A stretch of DNA of 64,000 nt from Liolophura sinensis (GCF_032854445.1 NC_088296.1:5541246-5605245), one strand, 5' to 3'; positions 46,101 through 58,477 are shown, counted from the first letter of the stretch. Made by a program: numbers and translations. Notes: generated from the sequence alone by a model not told the origin.

Positions 46101-49100
46101 GTGTAAGTAAAAAATTATGGAATATGACGTCGGACAATAACCACAGACATAATCACAGGCCTGTGGCGGTCATCCTGGCAAATGGTCGCCAGACAGTAAA
46201 CTCAGGATGACCCTAGGTCCAGAAATGTGTACCAAGTTTTATGCTTCCATCATATATGGCACAATTTACCCACACAGCTGCAGTACTGTAAGTGTTCAAC
46301 CAGTGAGGAACTGGATATTTATGGAACGAAAAGCCGATGGAAGTCGGTAACTGATTGGGGCAAACTGATGTCACTGTTCGACGTCACTTAGGACAGTACT
46401 GGCAGTGACAGGTCTAAGGAAGCAATTTGAAAAGCTAATCGCAACTGCAGTTTCGGGGCTGAAAGTCGGCTTCCGGAGCGGTAGATTTAGGGTCAATCAT
46501 GGGTGGAGTCAGACATAAGACTTTAAAAGAGGAAGCTGTAACTTCCTTGCTTCGCGTTCAGCATTGAAGGGGATAGAGCAACGACTGGTTGACCCGTATT
46601 AGTGTAATGGCTCGGGCGGGACGGCTTATTTGCCTTCGGCAAGGCGACTCAGTGAAGCAGCACTAGACAAAAGAGCGGTGGAAATCCGCCCTGTAACAAG
46701 GAGCCACATTACATGCACTGTAAGAATTCCTTTGATGTCATATGACTGAAAACTTGTTAAATACGATGCTAAACCCCAAGCACTCACTCACTCACTCGTG
46801 GCTGAAAATCTATGTAGCTAAAATGAAACTAAATCTATTTATTTTTAGCCACTGACAATGTGTTAGTGTCAATGCTCTTCTAGTAATGGTGCATGCCAGA
46901 GTTTCTCTTACCATTGTGTGTTTTGGTATGGCGTAACCGTGGAAAGTGACGTCGGCTGTCGTCCGGTGCGGAAGTCCGACCGGGACGTGCGAGATATACC
47001 TCAGCAATTCTAATATAGCGGCATTGGTGTACGGCATTTGGGAACTGTCCTCTAGTTTTGGAAAGCGACTCTCGCCTACCACAGTTTGAACTTCGTTCTG
47101 AATGGCTGCCATCACCACGGGGTGATGAAGGATGATAAGGAAAAAAGAATACAGGGCTCCTCTTGTAGTCATCACTCCTGTAGATCAAACAATTGCGGAA
47201 GTAAATATTAAACCACTGTTCAAATCGTATTAGAACTCTCTCATTATTTGTTTCACTCATTGGCCGGAAACATATCTTGTGCTTTTCCATCATCATTGAA
47301 AACTGTTGACTGTTTCTCTTTGCATGATTCCCTCATAATTTCTTACTTGGAAATTGGCCTTGCGATTATTAAAATCTGGATGGTTCATATTGGTTGAGAG
47401 CTGGTGTACAAATGTCTGTTTCGAAGCACAGATCCACAAAGTGTTTTCTTGCAAAATACGTTACCAAATATTGTCGTTGTTCACACTGATGTCGCCGCAC
47501 GGTGTCAAACCAAACATGTAGCCAGTTTGCAGCAGCCTCATGTACCGTGAATCTCATAGGGAAATACAGTCGATTCCGATTAGCCATTATCATCAGATAG
47601 GTATGTGCATATTATGCCGTCTAAGCTGAATTTTAATTATGGCTGGTTTATTTAAGCGTGACCGAGGGTACAGGGTTTGACCCAAAAAATCTATAGCTCT
47701 AATAACCAATCAGCGTCGAAAAGAAAGAAATACCATTTTAAAAGTTTTTGTTATGAACCTACCCGGGTTTGATCCCAGGTTTTTCGAATACGACTACCAA
47801 ATTTTTTACGGCCCTACTGTCAAAACTGTTTCGTTTATTCTGCCGAAACGTATTCATGTTTTTAGATTTATGCACCAAAATTTTTTATACACCGAAACAT
47901 TTGGCGCCTATATTTGATATGTTATGTAGGGGCTGTATTTGATATGTTATGTACCTTAGGAGGTGGGGTTGGGGGTGGGGGCTTATTACTTGCCTTCGGT
48001 AAGTCATCTCATTGAAGCAGCACTAGACAAAGCAAAACATTGAAAATCCGTCCTCCAACAAAGAGGCACGTTACACGCACTCTAAGGACTCCTTCGTCGT
48101 CATATGACTGAAAAATTGTTATATACAAACCCCAAGCACTCCCTCCCTCACTCACCTTAGCATCTTTTCCAAAACGACTAATCTAACGACTTTAAGATAG
48201 TGCCTAGTTGCTCTCCAAGACCTTCTCTAAAACCTTTATCTATTTTCATTTGCATTACTATGCTCATTAGGATTCGCTGGCAAAGTCTAATAGACCACGT
48301 AACATGTTATGTTTTATTTTTTCTGTAGCTATTCTAAAGATGTAATTCAAACCTATCCTAGAGATGAAGTTTAAACATGCCTGTACTGTTTACCGGATTA
48401 TTTGTCACACTTTTACCGCAGGCAAAAGAAAAACAACGAAAAACTCACGGATGGAAATAGTTCAATAGTTCAAATACGTATTTTTATTCTATTTCCGAAT
48501 ATCCGCTAGTTTGAAGAAATCACACTTTCCATTTAGAATGAACACTATAAAATCTGATGAACTGATGATGAATGATGAACCTGCATCAAAGTTTTAACCA
48601 TCCTCTGGTGGAGGATGCACACAGATTTTAGCTACAGGGTTTTTTTTCTCTACAGGTGTTTGACTGATGCTGTGTTTGACTTGTAAGGACCCTGCATACG
48701 GTGTGTACATATCTCGCCTTTTAGCATTTGTTAGATACTGTGTGTTATGTGATGATTTCAATAAACGTCACAAGTTATTACTGCAAAAACCAATGAGTCA
48801 AGGTTATTCCATCAAACGCCTTAATTCTAAATAAAAAATCTCTGGTAAGTAAATATGAACAGACCGTAAAAAATCTCTGGCACTCTGCTTCAAGACTGTG
48901 TCTAATTGCGTTTAACCGGGGGCTAGACACTGTACATTTATCGTGTTGAATTATGACGCCACTTTGGAGATATGAAGAGTTGCAATCAAATGATAACTGA
49001 GCTACATATGTTTTTTTTCGACAAATGATATTCTAGCATGGTACATGATCAGAATACTGATTTCACTCAGTCGCCTAGAACATACCTTGCGTTTTTCCGA

Positions 49101-52100
49101 CATAATTGAAAACTGTTCACTGCTGAGCTTTGTATGAGTCCGTCCTGTTTTAGTAGTTTATATACTTTCTTACGTTCTTTGGTGGTTTGTGCTATATGTC
49201 GTTTTGGGAATTGGTTTTGCAACATGGAACGGACCTATTTGTTGACGGCTGGGATACGAATGTCTGTTTCGTTGCAAGGATTGTAAGATGTAGGCCTATT
49301 CATTCAATATCAGTCCCAAATAGACATCTAATATAGCTGGGCATTTGTAGGGTCGATCGCAGATTGCAAGTAATTTCAACGTGTGATCGAATCAACAAAG
49401 CAAAGGCTCAGCGACCCAAGTCACAAAAGCAATTTTAGGTACATTGAAATGACATCTTCAAAACCGGAATTGACGGTATCTGACTGGTGCAGATGACACT
49501 AGCGACATGGGAGGAATATCTTTCTGTATCCCAATGCCTTGAGAAAAATTTAATCAAACTACAACTGGTGTCAAAGAGACGGGAAGTAGCCCGGTATCCC
49601 TGTAAGGGACGTAACGACTATACTTTTAACCTAATTCTTCTTCAGCCATTATACGTTAGAGTTGTGTCTTGAGCCACTATATGCTAGAGTTGTGTAACTA
49701 CCTACTTCTTAAAGCCTTAACTTGAAACAGTTATAATAAAATCATATCTGAGGTAAAATTGACAAGAGACCTTGTTTCACCGGATACGTGTGACCAGCTG
49801 CCAACTGTCAAACTGTAGCAGGTCTTGTCTTACTCTCCATTGTCAGTAATGAGCATATTTACCAGCTGTAATCATTTCCTGTATTTGTGCCTTGATGTTG
49901 TCGTCGGTCATCCAACTACTTCCGTCTTCTTCCTGGTGACGGAGAAGGACATCGATCATACCTCTGGTGACTTCACGACTGTACGTGGCCTGAAGAAAAA
50001 TCCCGCAGAACTTATGTACAGAATAAGGCAATGAATGAGCATGTGTGTTTCCACCCATTTACGACGATTATAGTTAGTCTCATTTGACGTAAAATATTTA
50101 GGCTGTTAAGTTTGACTGGTCTTAAACAGAGCCTTGCAATTTCTTATGTATAGAAATATGACCTCTGGCGGATTCATCAAAGCCGTTGGGACTTATGTCA
50201 AAATTTAAATGCTACACGATTGTTTGTTATTGACTCTGAAAGTTTAAATTTGGAAATCTTGTCTTAAGGTAACATTGATGAGGTGGACAAAAACTCATTA
50301 CAAATACACAAAAATAAGCTTTCAACTATATATGTATGTTGTCAATAGGTTGTAAAGCTATTTTTATCGGAAATTTGAGTTAGATATCGTACTACCGGTA
50401 AGCGGCCTTAACTTTAATTTGGACATGTTCCTTGCTGCGGACTATGGACCATGCTGACTTTTAAAATCACTAAACACGAATGGAGAATAAGAAGCATGCG
50501 TTAAAGCTAAACACAGACAGACATGATTTATTTTCGAAAATCGAAATTCTTTGATGCCAGGCACAAAGTTTCGTCAAAATTAACTCGTGTACGGTTAACC
50601 ACAAGAAGATTTCCTGACCCTGAAAAGCCTCATCCAGAGATTCAGTTTGTTTAAATTTCGGCAACAAAAAATCCAGAAGCAAATGACCCTACCACCAACT
50701 TTGCCCGTGTGCGAGATGGTCAGGATTTGGTGACATTCCTTTTTGTCTCCATCAACCATTCGGCGCGGATGGAAATGTCACGGGGGCATAGTCTAAGATG
50801 TGTCATTTTGTGACATGACCTTGAAAGTATCATGTGACGGTAGTTAGCTGCTGGAATCTGCTCCTGACCGGGTGACCGATATTCAATATCACTTAAAATG
50901 GCGATCTAAAAATCCTACTTTTGATAGCAAATGTTACCCGTCAACGCTGGGCTTAGGTTCACCATAAACGTTCTCACCTTGGACTCTTCATAATAGTCAG
51001 TTAGAAACTGTCGTTCTGCCCTCAGTTCCATCTGCAAAAGTCTGCCCGGGCCAATGTTCAGTTTTGTGAGGAATGGAAAGAGTTGGAGGAAGAAGTTATT
51101 GGCGGGTGAAGAAACCTGAACGCCGACCTCATCCAGAAAGCGGGCGTTTTCCAGAACACGCGAATCGTAGTCGTAGCGTCTGCCTTTCAACTGACAAAAA
51201 ATGACAGACTGAACAGATGAACAGTTTGCGGCATTGACTCTTTGACTTAAGCAGTATACCCACTGACTGACGTGTACATTTGTTGAATTGATTGTTTGAC
51301 GTCACGCCCATGAATTTATGGGCACCATGGGGTCAGTTTTATGAGTGGAGAAACCGGACAGCACGGCATAATCCACAGCCATTTGGCACGTTGTCGTGAC
51401 GTACATATGTGCACATAACGCTGGTGGAAGTCAAGTGGCCTTTGCAAACTTGGCAAACGGCCACGCAAGCGTCGTCGACCCCTTATTGTCATCAAAGGCC
51501 CCACAAGCACGCAACGAAGGCGAGGAAATTTATAAATTACTAAGGTCAGTTTCGAACTAATGATGTTAAATCCAGCATATTGGCATTGGTGGATATAACA
51601 CTTTGAACAATGATTAGAAAATGTGGTAATGTAACACTATATTGTGATACCCATGTACTACGTATTGCATGAACCGTGCTCGTGTGTAGCGTGGACACTC
51701 CGGCTTGGGCAATGTTCACATTATGTGCACCACTCCCCTCGGTCATGTCTGCGTCAGAGCTGTGTATGATGCTATTTCATTGTTATTTCTCATATTTATT
51801 CTGGTGTTAACTACCGTTAGTTAACTAATTTTGGTAGCTTTGATGCCGTGTGTTTAGCAATCCTTACTGGATTAGTTTATCGGCGAGTAGGAGCCAAAGT
51901 ACTGCACTGGTTGACCTCGAAGACCTCTGCGAGATATTTGATCCCCTAGTGATTATTTTGAGTGAGTTTCTAGAAATTATGACTTAAAGTAGTCAAAGGC
52001 ACTATTGGTTCTGACTTTACAGTCTTTGAAGATATTAGATTATGTGGTTTGAAAACTTGCTCCATTCCACTTTAATAGTGATCACACTGCTTCGGTGTGA

Positions 52101-54623
52101 TCTTCACATGGTCGTTACGCATCACCGTCATGTTTGTCTGGTCGTTAGTTGATTGCGTCACTTCCGCCTAAATGAACCCAGTTATGTTCAGCGCACACTC
52201 TCTACATGAAACTGTTTGCTAATCTTGAAACCTGTTAGTAAACACTCCTGAAATTAAGTGGTTTGGGTATCTAAACATAATTTAATAATACCATAGGGTA
52301 TAAACAGAGATTTCATCCGTGTATTTGGGAGGTGTCAGTCTGACCTCAGACGTGTTCCATTCTACCTCTACCCATAAGGTGCGCATCCCGAGGTTTCCCA
52401 TGTTACCACCTGAACTTATCACCACACTTGCAGTTATACCATTGATTTGTAGGCTGTCATGATTTAACAACTATTTACTATCTATGTTTTTTTGCTGTTT
52501 TCTTCGGGCTTAGTTTGGCCTTGAATAAATCCTGTTCTCATTTTAACGGAGAAAAAGTCTTGTGTAGGTTGTTCCAATGAAGTTATAAAAAACTGGTCAA
52601 GGATTATGACAGCAACAGCTTACAATATTATAGCAAGTTAACCCTTTCATATGTTTTCATAACGTTTCGTATGTCCACATTATAAATGTATTTTGTAGCT
52701 AAGTTAGCTGCCAGGCAGCCTGAGATAAAGCACCTATTTTGTACAAAATAACCGATCTCTCCTCAAAAATAACAGATCTCAAATTTACAGCAAATTGCGT
52801 AGTTCCACACGACTGGTGCTATAAAAGCACTACATCGTCTCATGTTTTCCCACCTAACATATTTTAGAATAAAAATCACCGCTCAAACATATTTATTTAT
52901 TTATTTTATTAGGCCTTCATCAAGAATGTTTTACTGAGACGACGTTGGCCAGCTCACAGCTGAATGAAGCCACACAGAGCCCTCGGCAGTTTTCGTAGTA
53001 AAATCATCTCCAGAGTTGACTCCAGGTATTTCCTACCATCTTGAAGAACTCGTAGGTATCATTTTTATATTATGTGGTATGGCCACATTAGCGATTCAGC
53101 CCTGACATCACGAGATACATGTTGGTGCACGACCATATATTACAATGTGACAGGGGAGAACACTGGGGTATAGGTACACGGCCACATATTACAACGTGAC
53201 AGAGGAGAACACTTGGGCATAGATGCACACTCATGTATTGCATCCTGACAGGGGAGAAAACTCTGACATAGGTGCACGCCCATGTATTACCACATGACAA
53301 AGGAGAACACTGGGGAAAGGTGCACGCCCATACATTACAACGCGACAGGGCATAACACTGGGGTATAGGTACACGGCCATATTTTGCATCTTTATAGGAG
53401 AGAAAACTCTGACATAGGTGCACGCCCATGTGTTACAACGTAACCGAGGAGAACACAGGGGATAGGTGCAAGGCGATATATTGCACATTGATAGGCCAGA
53501 AAACTCTGACATAGGTGCACGCCCATATATTACAACATAACCGAGGAGAACACTGGGGTGTAGGTGCAAGGCCATATATTGCACCTTGATAGGCCAGAAA
53601 ACTCTGACATAGGTACACGCCCATATATTGCATCTTGATAGAGGAGAAAACTCTGACATAGGCGCTGACTCATATATTAGCACATGACAGAATACAGCAC
53701 TGAGGCATAGATGCATTGGCTAACATAGCAACGTGACAAAGGAAAACACCGCGACATTGGTGCACGCCCAGGTATTTCAACGTGGCAGAGTAGAATACTC
53801 TGACATGCTGTGGAAATGAAGAATATTTCCCTTATACACCGCGGTTGACAGAGGAGAATACTTTGATATAGGTGCATACACATGTATTGTCACGAGACAG
53901 ACGTGAACATGGTGACATAGGTGCACGCCCTTTTATATTCTACGGGGAACAGACGAGGGCACAAAGGTACACGCCCGTACAGAAGGACGAGAATATTTGG
54001 ACATCTCTTTATGTCAAAATTTTCCTCTCAACAACTAACGATCCGGTCATAGATTAGGCCTAAGCCGACAGACTCACCAGTATTGTCATGATATTAATCA
54101 GAGAAGGGTAGAGAACTTCGTCCATGTTCACCGACTTTCCGACTTCCTCCAACATTTCTATCACATGAGTTAACTCCTCTTGGATCGTCCTCTCACTCTC
54201 ATGCAGACCCTCTCCGTAATGGTTTAATGTTTTGTGGACTATCTTCCGAAGCTTATACCAGACAGGACCAGGCTGCAAGAAACTAGTCATCTCTGAAACG
54301 TGCTTGTTATAGATGGGCATCGGCTCTCGACCAGCAAATGTCTCTGCAAAGGCCTGAGAATTGAATGCTTCTCTGACGACACTGGCGGAGTTAAGAGCGA
54401 CGATCGTCTTCCCCATGATGTTAATGCTAACCACTTCACCCCAGGTCTCGGCCATACTGGTGCAGAGGACATGGAACTCGCTGAGCACCGCCCACGGGCA
54501 GCCAATGAGGGGTAAACCCTGGGGTCCCGGGGGTAGCCGATGGCGAGAAGAACCTCTGTTAATCAGGAATGTTATCGAGAGTAACAGAAGCAGACACAAC
54601 GCCACCCACGTTATTAGCTCCAT
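43135..54623 (-). CDS. Cytochrome P450, clan 2 (CYP1/2/17-like), complete, copy 2
   Basis: Six coding exons: 54078-54623, 50978-51190, 49863-49989, 46912-47177, 44223-44350 and 43135-43345; all introns are GT..AG, giving 496 residues. Phases equal those of the copy at 28636-35718; exons 2, 4, 5 and 6 have identical lengths, and exons 1 and 3 are 3 and 12 bases shorter. Motifs: membrane anchor (about 4-21), RLPPGPQGLP hinge (29-38), C-helix WYKLR (W122, R126), ELLR (E352, R355), PQRF (407-410) and heme loop FGLGRRSCPG with C438. As in the other copy, the I-helix motif lacks its acidic residue: AGVMTT at 295-300, Met298 in that place. The two proteins are roughly 55-60% identical by eye in exon 1. 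Predicted ER-bound monooxygenase of unknown substrate. Introns are larger than in copy 1 and hold repeats D and E, SINEs and a 48-51 bp array. Confidence 0.93.
43497..44020 (-). repeat. Dispersed repeat D, two reverse copies
   Basis: 43497-43770: AAACCAGAGCAGCAATGACA, GTCAAACTGGCACACGTATA, TTTTTATTATAACAGTTTAT, GATGTTGTTTGCAATTTATT. 43845-44020 repeats the first part (AAACCAGAGCATCGAAGACA). Last intron of P450 copy 2. Confidence 0.75.
44491..44647 (-). repeat. SINE family A, 3' half
   Basis: GGATTGGTATTTTACGCCGT, CAAGAATATTTCTCTTATAC, body to GACAGACCTTCCCGCGTGG. Confidence 0.85.
44797..45110 (-). repeat. SINE family C, full length
   Basis: Best preserved head of this family: on the minus strand GGCTTCGGTGGCCTTATGGT, B-box-like AGATCAAACTCGGG, then body and tail (CAACTCCAAGCATAC). 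The 126-codon ORF over it is the SINE. Confidence 0.85.
45440..45990 (-). mobile_element. AT-rich foldback/MITE-like element, copy 1
   Basis: Its reverse complement aligns with 61630-62245 over several hundred bases: AATGTGGTCTTCAATA, AAGACACT..TAATAATTTTTGT, TATGGTGGGT, TTTTGGTAT, CATAAATATTATCATAAT in order. The terminal regions contain a GTCTTCAAT / ATTGAAGAC type inverted block. Confidence 0.6.
46455..46798 (+). repeat. SINE family B, nearly full length
   Basis: Diverged head, hairpin GAGGAAGCTGTAACTTCC, AAGGGGATAGAGCAACGACT, CCTTCGGCAAGGCGACTCAG, tail AAACCCCAAGCACTCACTCA. Confidence 0.9.
47225..47560 (+). repeat. Dispersed repeat E copy
   Basis: AAACATATCTTGTGCTTTTC, ATTGAAAACTGTTGACTG, GGAAATTGGCCTTGCGATTA, TACAAATGTCTGTTTCGAAG; collinear with 49075-49290. 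Confidence 0.65.
47900..47953. repeat. Short direct duplication
   Basis: ATTTGATATGTTATGTA occurs twice, 27 bp apart. Confidence 0.7.
47980..48160 (+). repeat. SINE family B, 3' part
   Basis: TTACTTGCCTTCGGTAAGTC, GGACTCCTTCGTCGTCATAT, AAACCCCAAGCACTCCCTCC. Confidence 0.85.
48900..49300 (+). repeat. Dispersed repeat E, longest copy
   Basis: Covers the blocks seen in the other E copies, from GTGTTGAATTATGACGCCAC to TTGACGGCTGGGATACGAAT and GTCTGTTTCGTTGCAAGG. The TTGACGGCTG block is present once here and six times in the 27-bp array at 29924. Confidence 0.65.
49620..49850 (+). repeat. Dispersed repeat D, forward copy
   Basis: TTTTAACCTAATTCTTCTTC, TGAGGTAAAATTGACAAGAG, TTTCACCGGATACGTGTGAC, GCTGCCAACTGTCAAACTG. 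It ends 13 bp from exon 3 of P450 copy 2, inside the intron. Confidence 0.75.
52895..53035 (-). repeat. SINE family A, decayed
   Basis: TTTATTTTATTAGGCCTTCA, CAAGAATGTTTTACTGAGAC, GACGTTGGCCAGC; precedes the next array. Confidence 0.45.
53090..53960. repeat. 48-51 bp minisatellite (about 17 units)
   Basis: Units start close to CATAGGTGCACGCCCATATA and continue TTACAACGTGACAGAGGAGA plus 8-10 bases. Minus-strand frames of up to 161 codons are open by repetition. A SINE A tail-like stretch (AAGAATATTTCCCTTATACA, about 53819-53838) interrupts it near the end. It is in intron 1 of P450 copy 2, about 120 bp from exon 1. Confidence 0.93.
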
Positions 54624-54837
54624 GGTGGATATCTGTCACACCTTAGGTAACAGACCTCTGAAAAAAATTCCATTCATGAAATAAAATCATTAAAGTCCAC
54701 GATAAAATGTAAACAGGATGGATGAAAGGATAGATGGATGGATATATTGATGGATAGATGGATATGGGGGACCGATAGATAGATGAATTGATCACATTCA
54801 TTTTATCCCCGTCACACACCTGAAAAACATTTTTCAC

Positions 54838-55030
54838 ATCCCCAGCTTGCCTGCAGATCTTACTATGCACAACCGGAGAGGAAGCCACCGCTTTGGCGAG
54901 AGGCCAATGGGTGAAAAAGTTTCAAGATTGACGTTAAATACTAATGAAATAATATTAGAGCAGTGTGGTGGTAACCTTATTGATTTATTTGATTGGTGTT
55001 TCACGCCGTAGAATATTTCACCTGTAGTCG
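54838..55030 (-). repeat. SINE family A remnants
   Basis: AACCGGAGAGGAAGCCACCG near 54860 and a tail piece at 54980-55021 (TTTATTTGATTGGTGTTTCA) that directly borders the 73-bp array. Confidence 0.6.
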
Positions 55031-55680
55031 TCTATTGCTCGTGTACAGGGTAATCACTTGAGTGGGATCCTGATGTGTGTAATGATACCAGTCTGTGGCT
55101 AGTGTACCTTGTGATCACTTAAAACACAATATGAATGGGATGCTGAGGTGAGTAATGACAGCATTGTGTAACTAGTGTACAGGGGAATCCCATGGATGAC
55201 AGAATGAATGGGATCCTGATGTGGGTGATGATAGCATTGTGTGGCTTGTGTACAGGGTAATCACATGGATGACAGAATGAATGGGACCCTGATATGAGTG
55301 ATGATAGCATTGTGTGGCTAGTGTACAGGGTAATCACATGGATGACAGAATGAATGGGACCCTGATATGAGTGATGATAGCATTGTGTGGCTAGTGTACA
55401 GGGTAATCATATGGTCGACAGAATGAATGGGACTCTGATGTGAGTGATGATGGCATTGCGTGGCTAGTGTACAGGGTAATCACATGGATGACAGAATGAA
55501 TGGGATCCTGATGTGGGTGATGATAACGTTGTGTGGCTAGTGTACAGGGTAATCACATGGATGACAGAATGAATGGGACCCTAATATGAGTGATGATAGC
55601 ATTGTGTGGCTAGTGTACAGGGTTATCACATGGATGACAGAATGAATGGGACTGCGATATGAGTGATGATACATTGTGTG
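55031..55680. repeat. 73-bp tandem repeat (about nine units)
   Basis: Unit starts GTGTACAGGGTAATCACATG and includes GATGACAGAATGAATGGGAC and GAGTGATGATAGCATTGTGT; adjacent unit starts are 73 bp apart (for example 55321 and 55394). The first and last units are diverged. Confidence 0.95.
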
Positions 55681-56313
55681 GTTTACGTTTTTGAAGGCAA
55701 CAGGGCCAGTGAAACGGGAAGCTATGGAGGATGTTGGTGTTATTGGCAGAGTGACACAAAGTGGTTACTAAATCCTTCAGTGCATCTGATCATTATGAAA
55801 TCAGTATTTAATTCATCAGTTAAGGTTCTGATGAGTGATAAGAGCCATCTGTGGCTAGTCAGCGGGATAATCACTTCACTGGCAATACAAAAGGGTCTCT
55901 GATGTGGCACTGCAACTGTTAACTTGTCACCTGTTCTCAGCTATACTTGAAATTACTCATATTCACTGCTGTAAACATTGATATGCTGAACGTACATTGT
56001 AAACATCTTATTGGCTCGTATAAAACAAAATTAATATCAAAATTAGGTCAAATACACAACTTTATTCAGCCTGTAATAATTAGTAGGTCTAGCGTGTGAA
56101 ATTTGTGTCTCACACCAAGACACTAACACCGAAGTATATTAACAGAGTTGTTGTGTACACATCGATACAAAACTGGAAACGTCAGACACATCAGATGAAG
56201 AAACACAAATTGCTTGAAAATTTACGATGTGAAACTTCGTTATCACTGCAACTTTTTGTTTACATCTTTATTTTGCAGCCTGCATTGAAGAGCGCGTATT
56301 AGGTAATCAACTT
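55681..56313. other. No gene seen
   Basis: Two short ORFs without recognisable content. Confidence 0.5.
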
Positions 56314-56560
56314 ATTTTTTTTTTCATTGGTGTTTTACGCAGTTCTCAAGAATATTTCACTTATACGACGGCGCCCAGCATTATGGTGGGTGAAAACCGG
56401 GCAGAGCCGGGGGGAAACTCACGACTATCCGCAGGTTGCTGACAAACCTTCCCACGTACGGCCATGAGCTGGGCTTGAACTCACAGCGACAGCATTGGTG
56501 AGAGACGCCTGGGTCATTACGCTGCGCTAGCGCGCTAACCAACTAAGCCACGGAGGCCCC
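56314..56560 (-). repeat. SINE family A, full length
   Basis: T-rich tail, CATTGGTGTTTTACGCAGTT to CACGGAGGCCCC; a small deletion between GGCC and ATGAGCTGGG. Confidence 0.93.
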
Positions 56561-56844
56561 TAATCAACTTAGAGGATGAATTCATGTATTGTATGTAATA
56601 GCTCACGACCTGGTTACTAAATTGGTTACTAAATACACCGGTACAATTCGAAGCCGTACACCGATACCCCTGTTCTCCATATCGGCAGGGGTAGGGGTTT
56701 AACCGGCCCGATTTTTCCGTAGAAGATCACTTGTCTGCGTCTAATACTATAACTACGGTCCTGCCGAGTTATAAGTCAGTTAAAGGGGGTCACCCAGCGT
56801 AATCCTCGAGCACACACATATTTTTTAGCCAACAAGCCTTATAA

Positions 56845-57090
56845 TCAAGGTCGCTGTGAGTTCAGGTCTAGTTCATGCTGGCTTCCCCTCCGACCGAAGG
56901 TGGGAAGGTCTTGCATCAACCTGCGGGATGGTCGTGGGTTTCTTTCGGGCTCTGCCTGGCTTCTTCCCGCCATAATGATGGCCGCCATCGTATGAGTGAA
57001 ACATTTAAGGCGTATAGTGCCAATCAAGCCCTCCATTCATGATTTGCATGACCAATCATTTACGGCGTAAAACACTGATCAAATAAAATT
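56845..57090 (+). repeat. SINE family A, 5'-truncated, rearranged tail
   Basis: Body from GGTCGCTGTGAGTTCAGGTC to GCCAATCAAG at about 57027, then a second tail piece TACGGCGTAAAACACTGATC at 57061. Confidence 0.85.
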
Positions 57091-57214
57091 ACCAATCAAG
57101 CCTCACGCTCAAGCCTTACCTGTCCAAAACAGCAGGAGAGAATCAGTCCATATAGCGACACCTTCACTCACCTAACGCACCTTTGTACAGGCTGTTGTGA
57201 GGTTTGCTAAAGTT

Positions 57215-57290
57215 ACTCACAGGAGATGACCCACATGTTATACAGAAGGGCCCAGCCAGAGTTGTGACTTATAGCTGACGTTGTATATTT
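57215..57290 (-). promoter_or_regulatory. Possible promoter and untranslated first exon of P450 copy 2
   Basis: On the minus strand GAGGGAAAATATACAACG (TATA-like, about 57282-57290) is followed by a donor CTCCT|GTGAGT (57215-57220). A matching acceptor (TTTTTTCAG) lies 34-36 bases before the ATG at 54623. Weak similarity to the block upstream of copy 1 (37655-37707). Inference only. Confidence 0.3.
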
Positions 57291-58477
57291 TCCCTCGGGT
57301 AATTCAATGTGATATGCTGAAGGTCAAAGTAGGCCAGTAGGTCACCTGAATATGTAAGACAGATGCATGGAAGGGAAATGAACTTGGTGCAATTAAGATT
57401 CTTTCACGTATCTAAAATCTTGTAATATTTTACATTTTCTATGCATGATATGGTACTTGATGCGATTACAACTGTTAAACACGTGGATGGTTTTCTCTGG
57501 AGGTTTACTGGGTATGAATGAATGATTGATTGATGGAATGGTCGGTGATTATGAATGGGACTCCATACTCAGTACTCTCTTCACATATGTGACGTTGTCC
57601 AGGTTTATGAATGGACGAAATTGGAGTTCTCGAATACTTCCAACGACCTTCGGCAGCTACATGACAAACATCTTGACTTAAACCCCAGCCGACGCAACGA
57701 GAACTGGGTTCGTATTTATCAAAGCAACTTAATAGTGAATAAATTGTGCCAAATGTGCATATTGTGCCAAACTCAGAAAAAGAAGGAACTCAAATTGCGG
57801 TTGGAACATTGATCTGCAGTAAGGAATAAGTGTACAAATTTTATCCTTGCTAAAACAAAACGCTTTATATACAGTTGTGTTTGAATTTTTGACTTAACGT
57901 CTTCCGACGTTTGGTATATATGGGTCCTTCATTTGAACAAAAGATCACACTGGTCACTGGTAGCCTACATATCATAGTTTCGACGTGGCGCCAATACAAG
58001 TTTTCGCAGCTTCAAGCAAAAAAAGATCACATTGGTCAATAGTTTCGACGTGACGCCAATACAAGTTCTCATGGCTTCAAGCCTGGAAACAGGCTGTCGT
58101 ATTCAAACGTCGACCAAAATGGACGTTCCTTGTCAATAATACCAAGGCGAATTTTCAAGATAATATTCCACCAAAGACATGTGATTTTTTTATCTGTTTG
58201 ATTATTGTCCTATGCCACACTCAAAAACTTTTCGCGTTATCAAGACGGATAGTTCGTACGTTATACTACATGGCTTCTACTAACAGCACCTGTGTCTTGT
58301 GTGAAGATTTAAATCAACGTCAGAAGATATTACTAAATTATTACTAAGAAAACAGTTCTGTAAGGAAATATAGGAGTCCAGAATATCTGAAGATTCTCCA
58401 GAAGATTCCTTACGTCTTTCCGGAATCACTTAAAATGTAGTCTTTCAATATATTGTATCATGTAATGAATGAACGAA
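57291..58477. other. No gene seen
   Basis: An imperfect direct repeat around 57990 and 58040 (CAATACAAGTTTTCGCAGCT / CAATACAAGTTCTCATGGCT) is the only structure noted. Confidence 0.5.

Noticed and set aside
53231-53716. 161-codon Cys-rich-looking minus-strand ORF
   Set aside because: Product of the 48-51 bp array; peptide units drift without any conserved Cys spacing.
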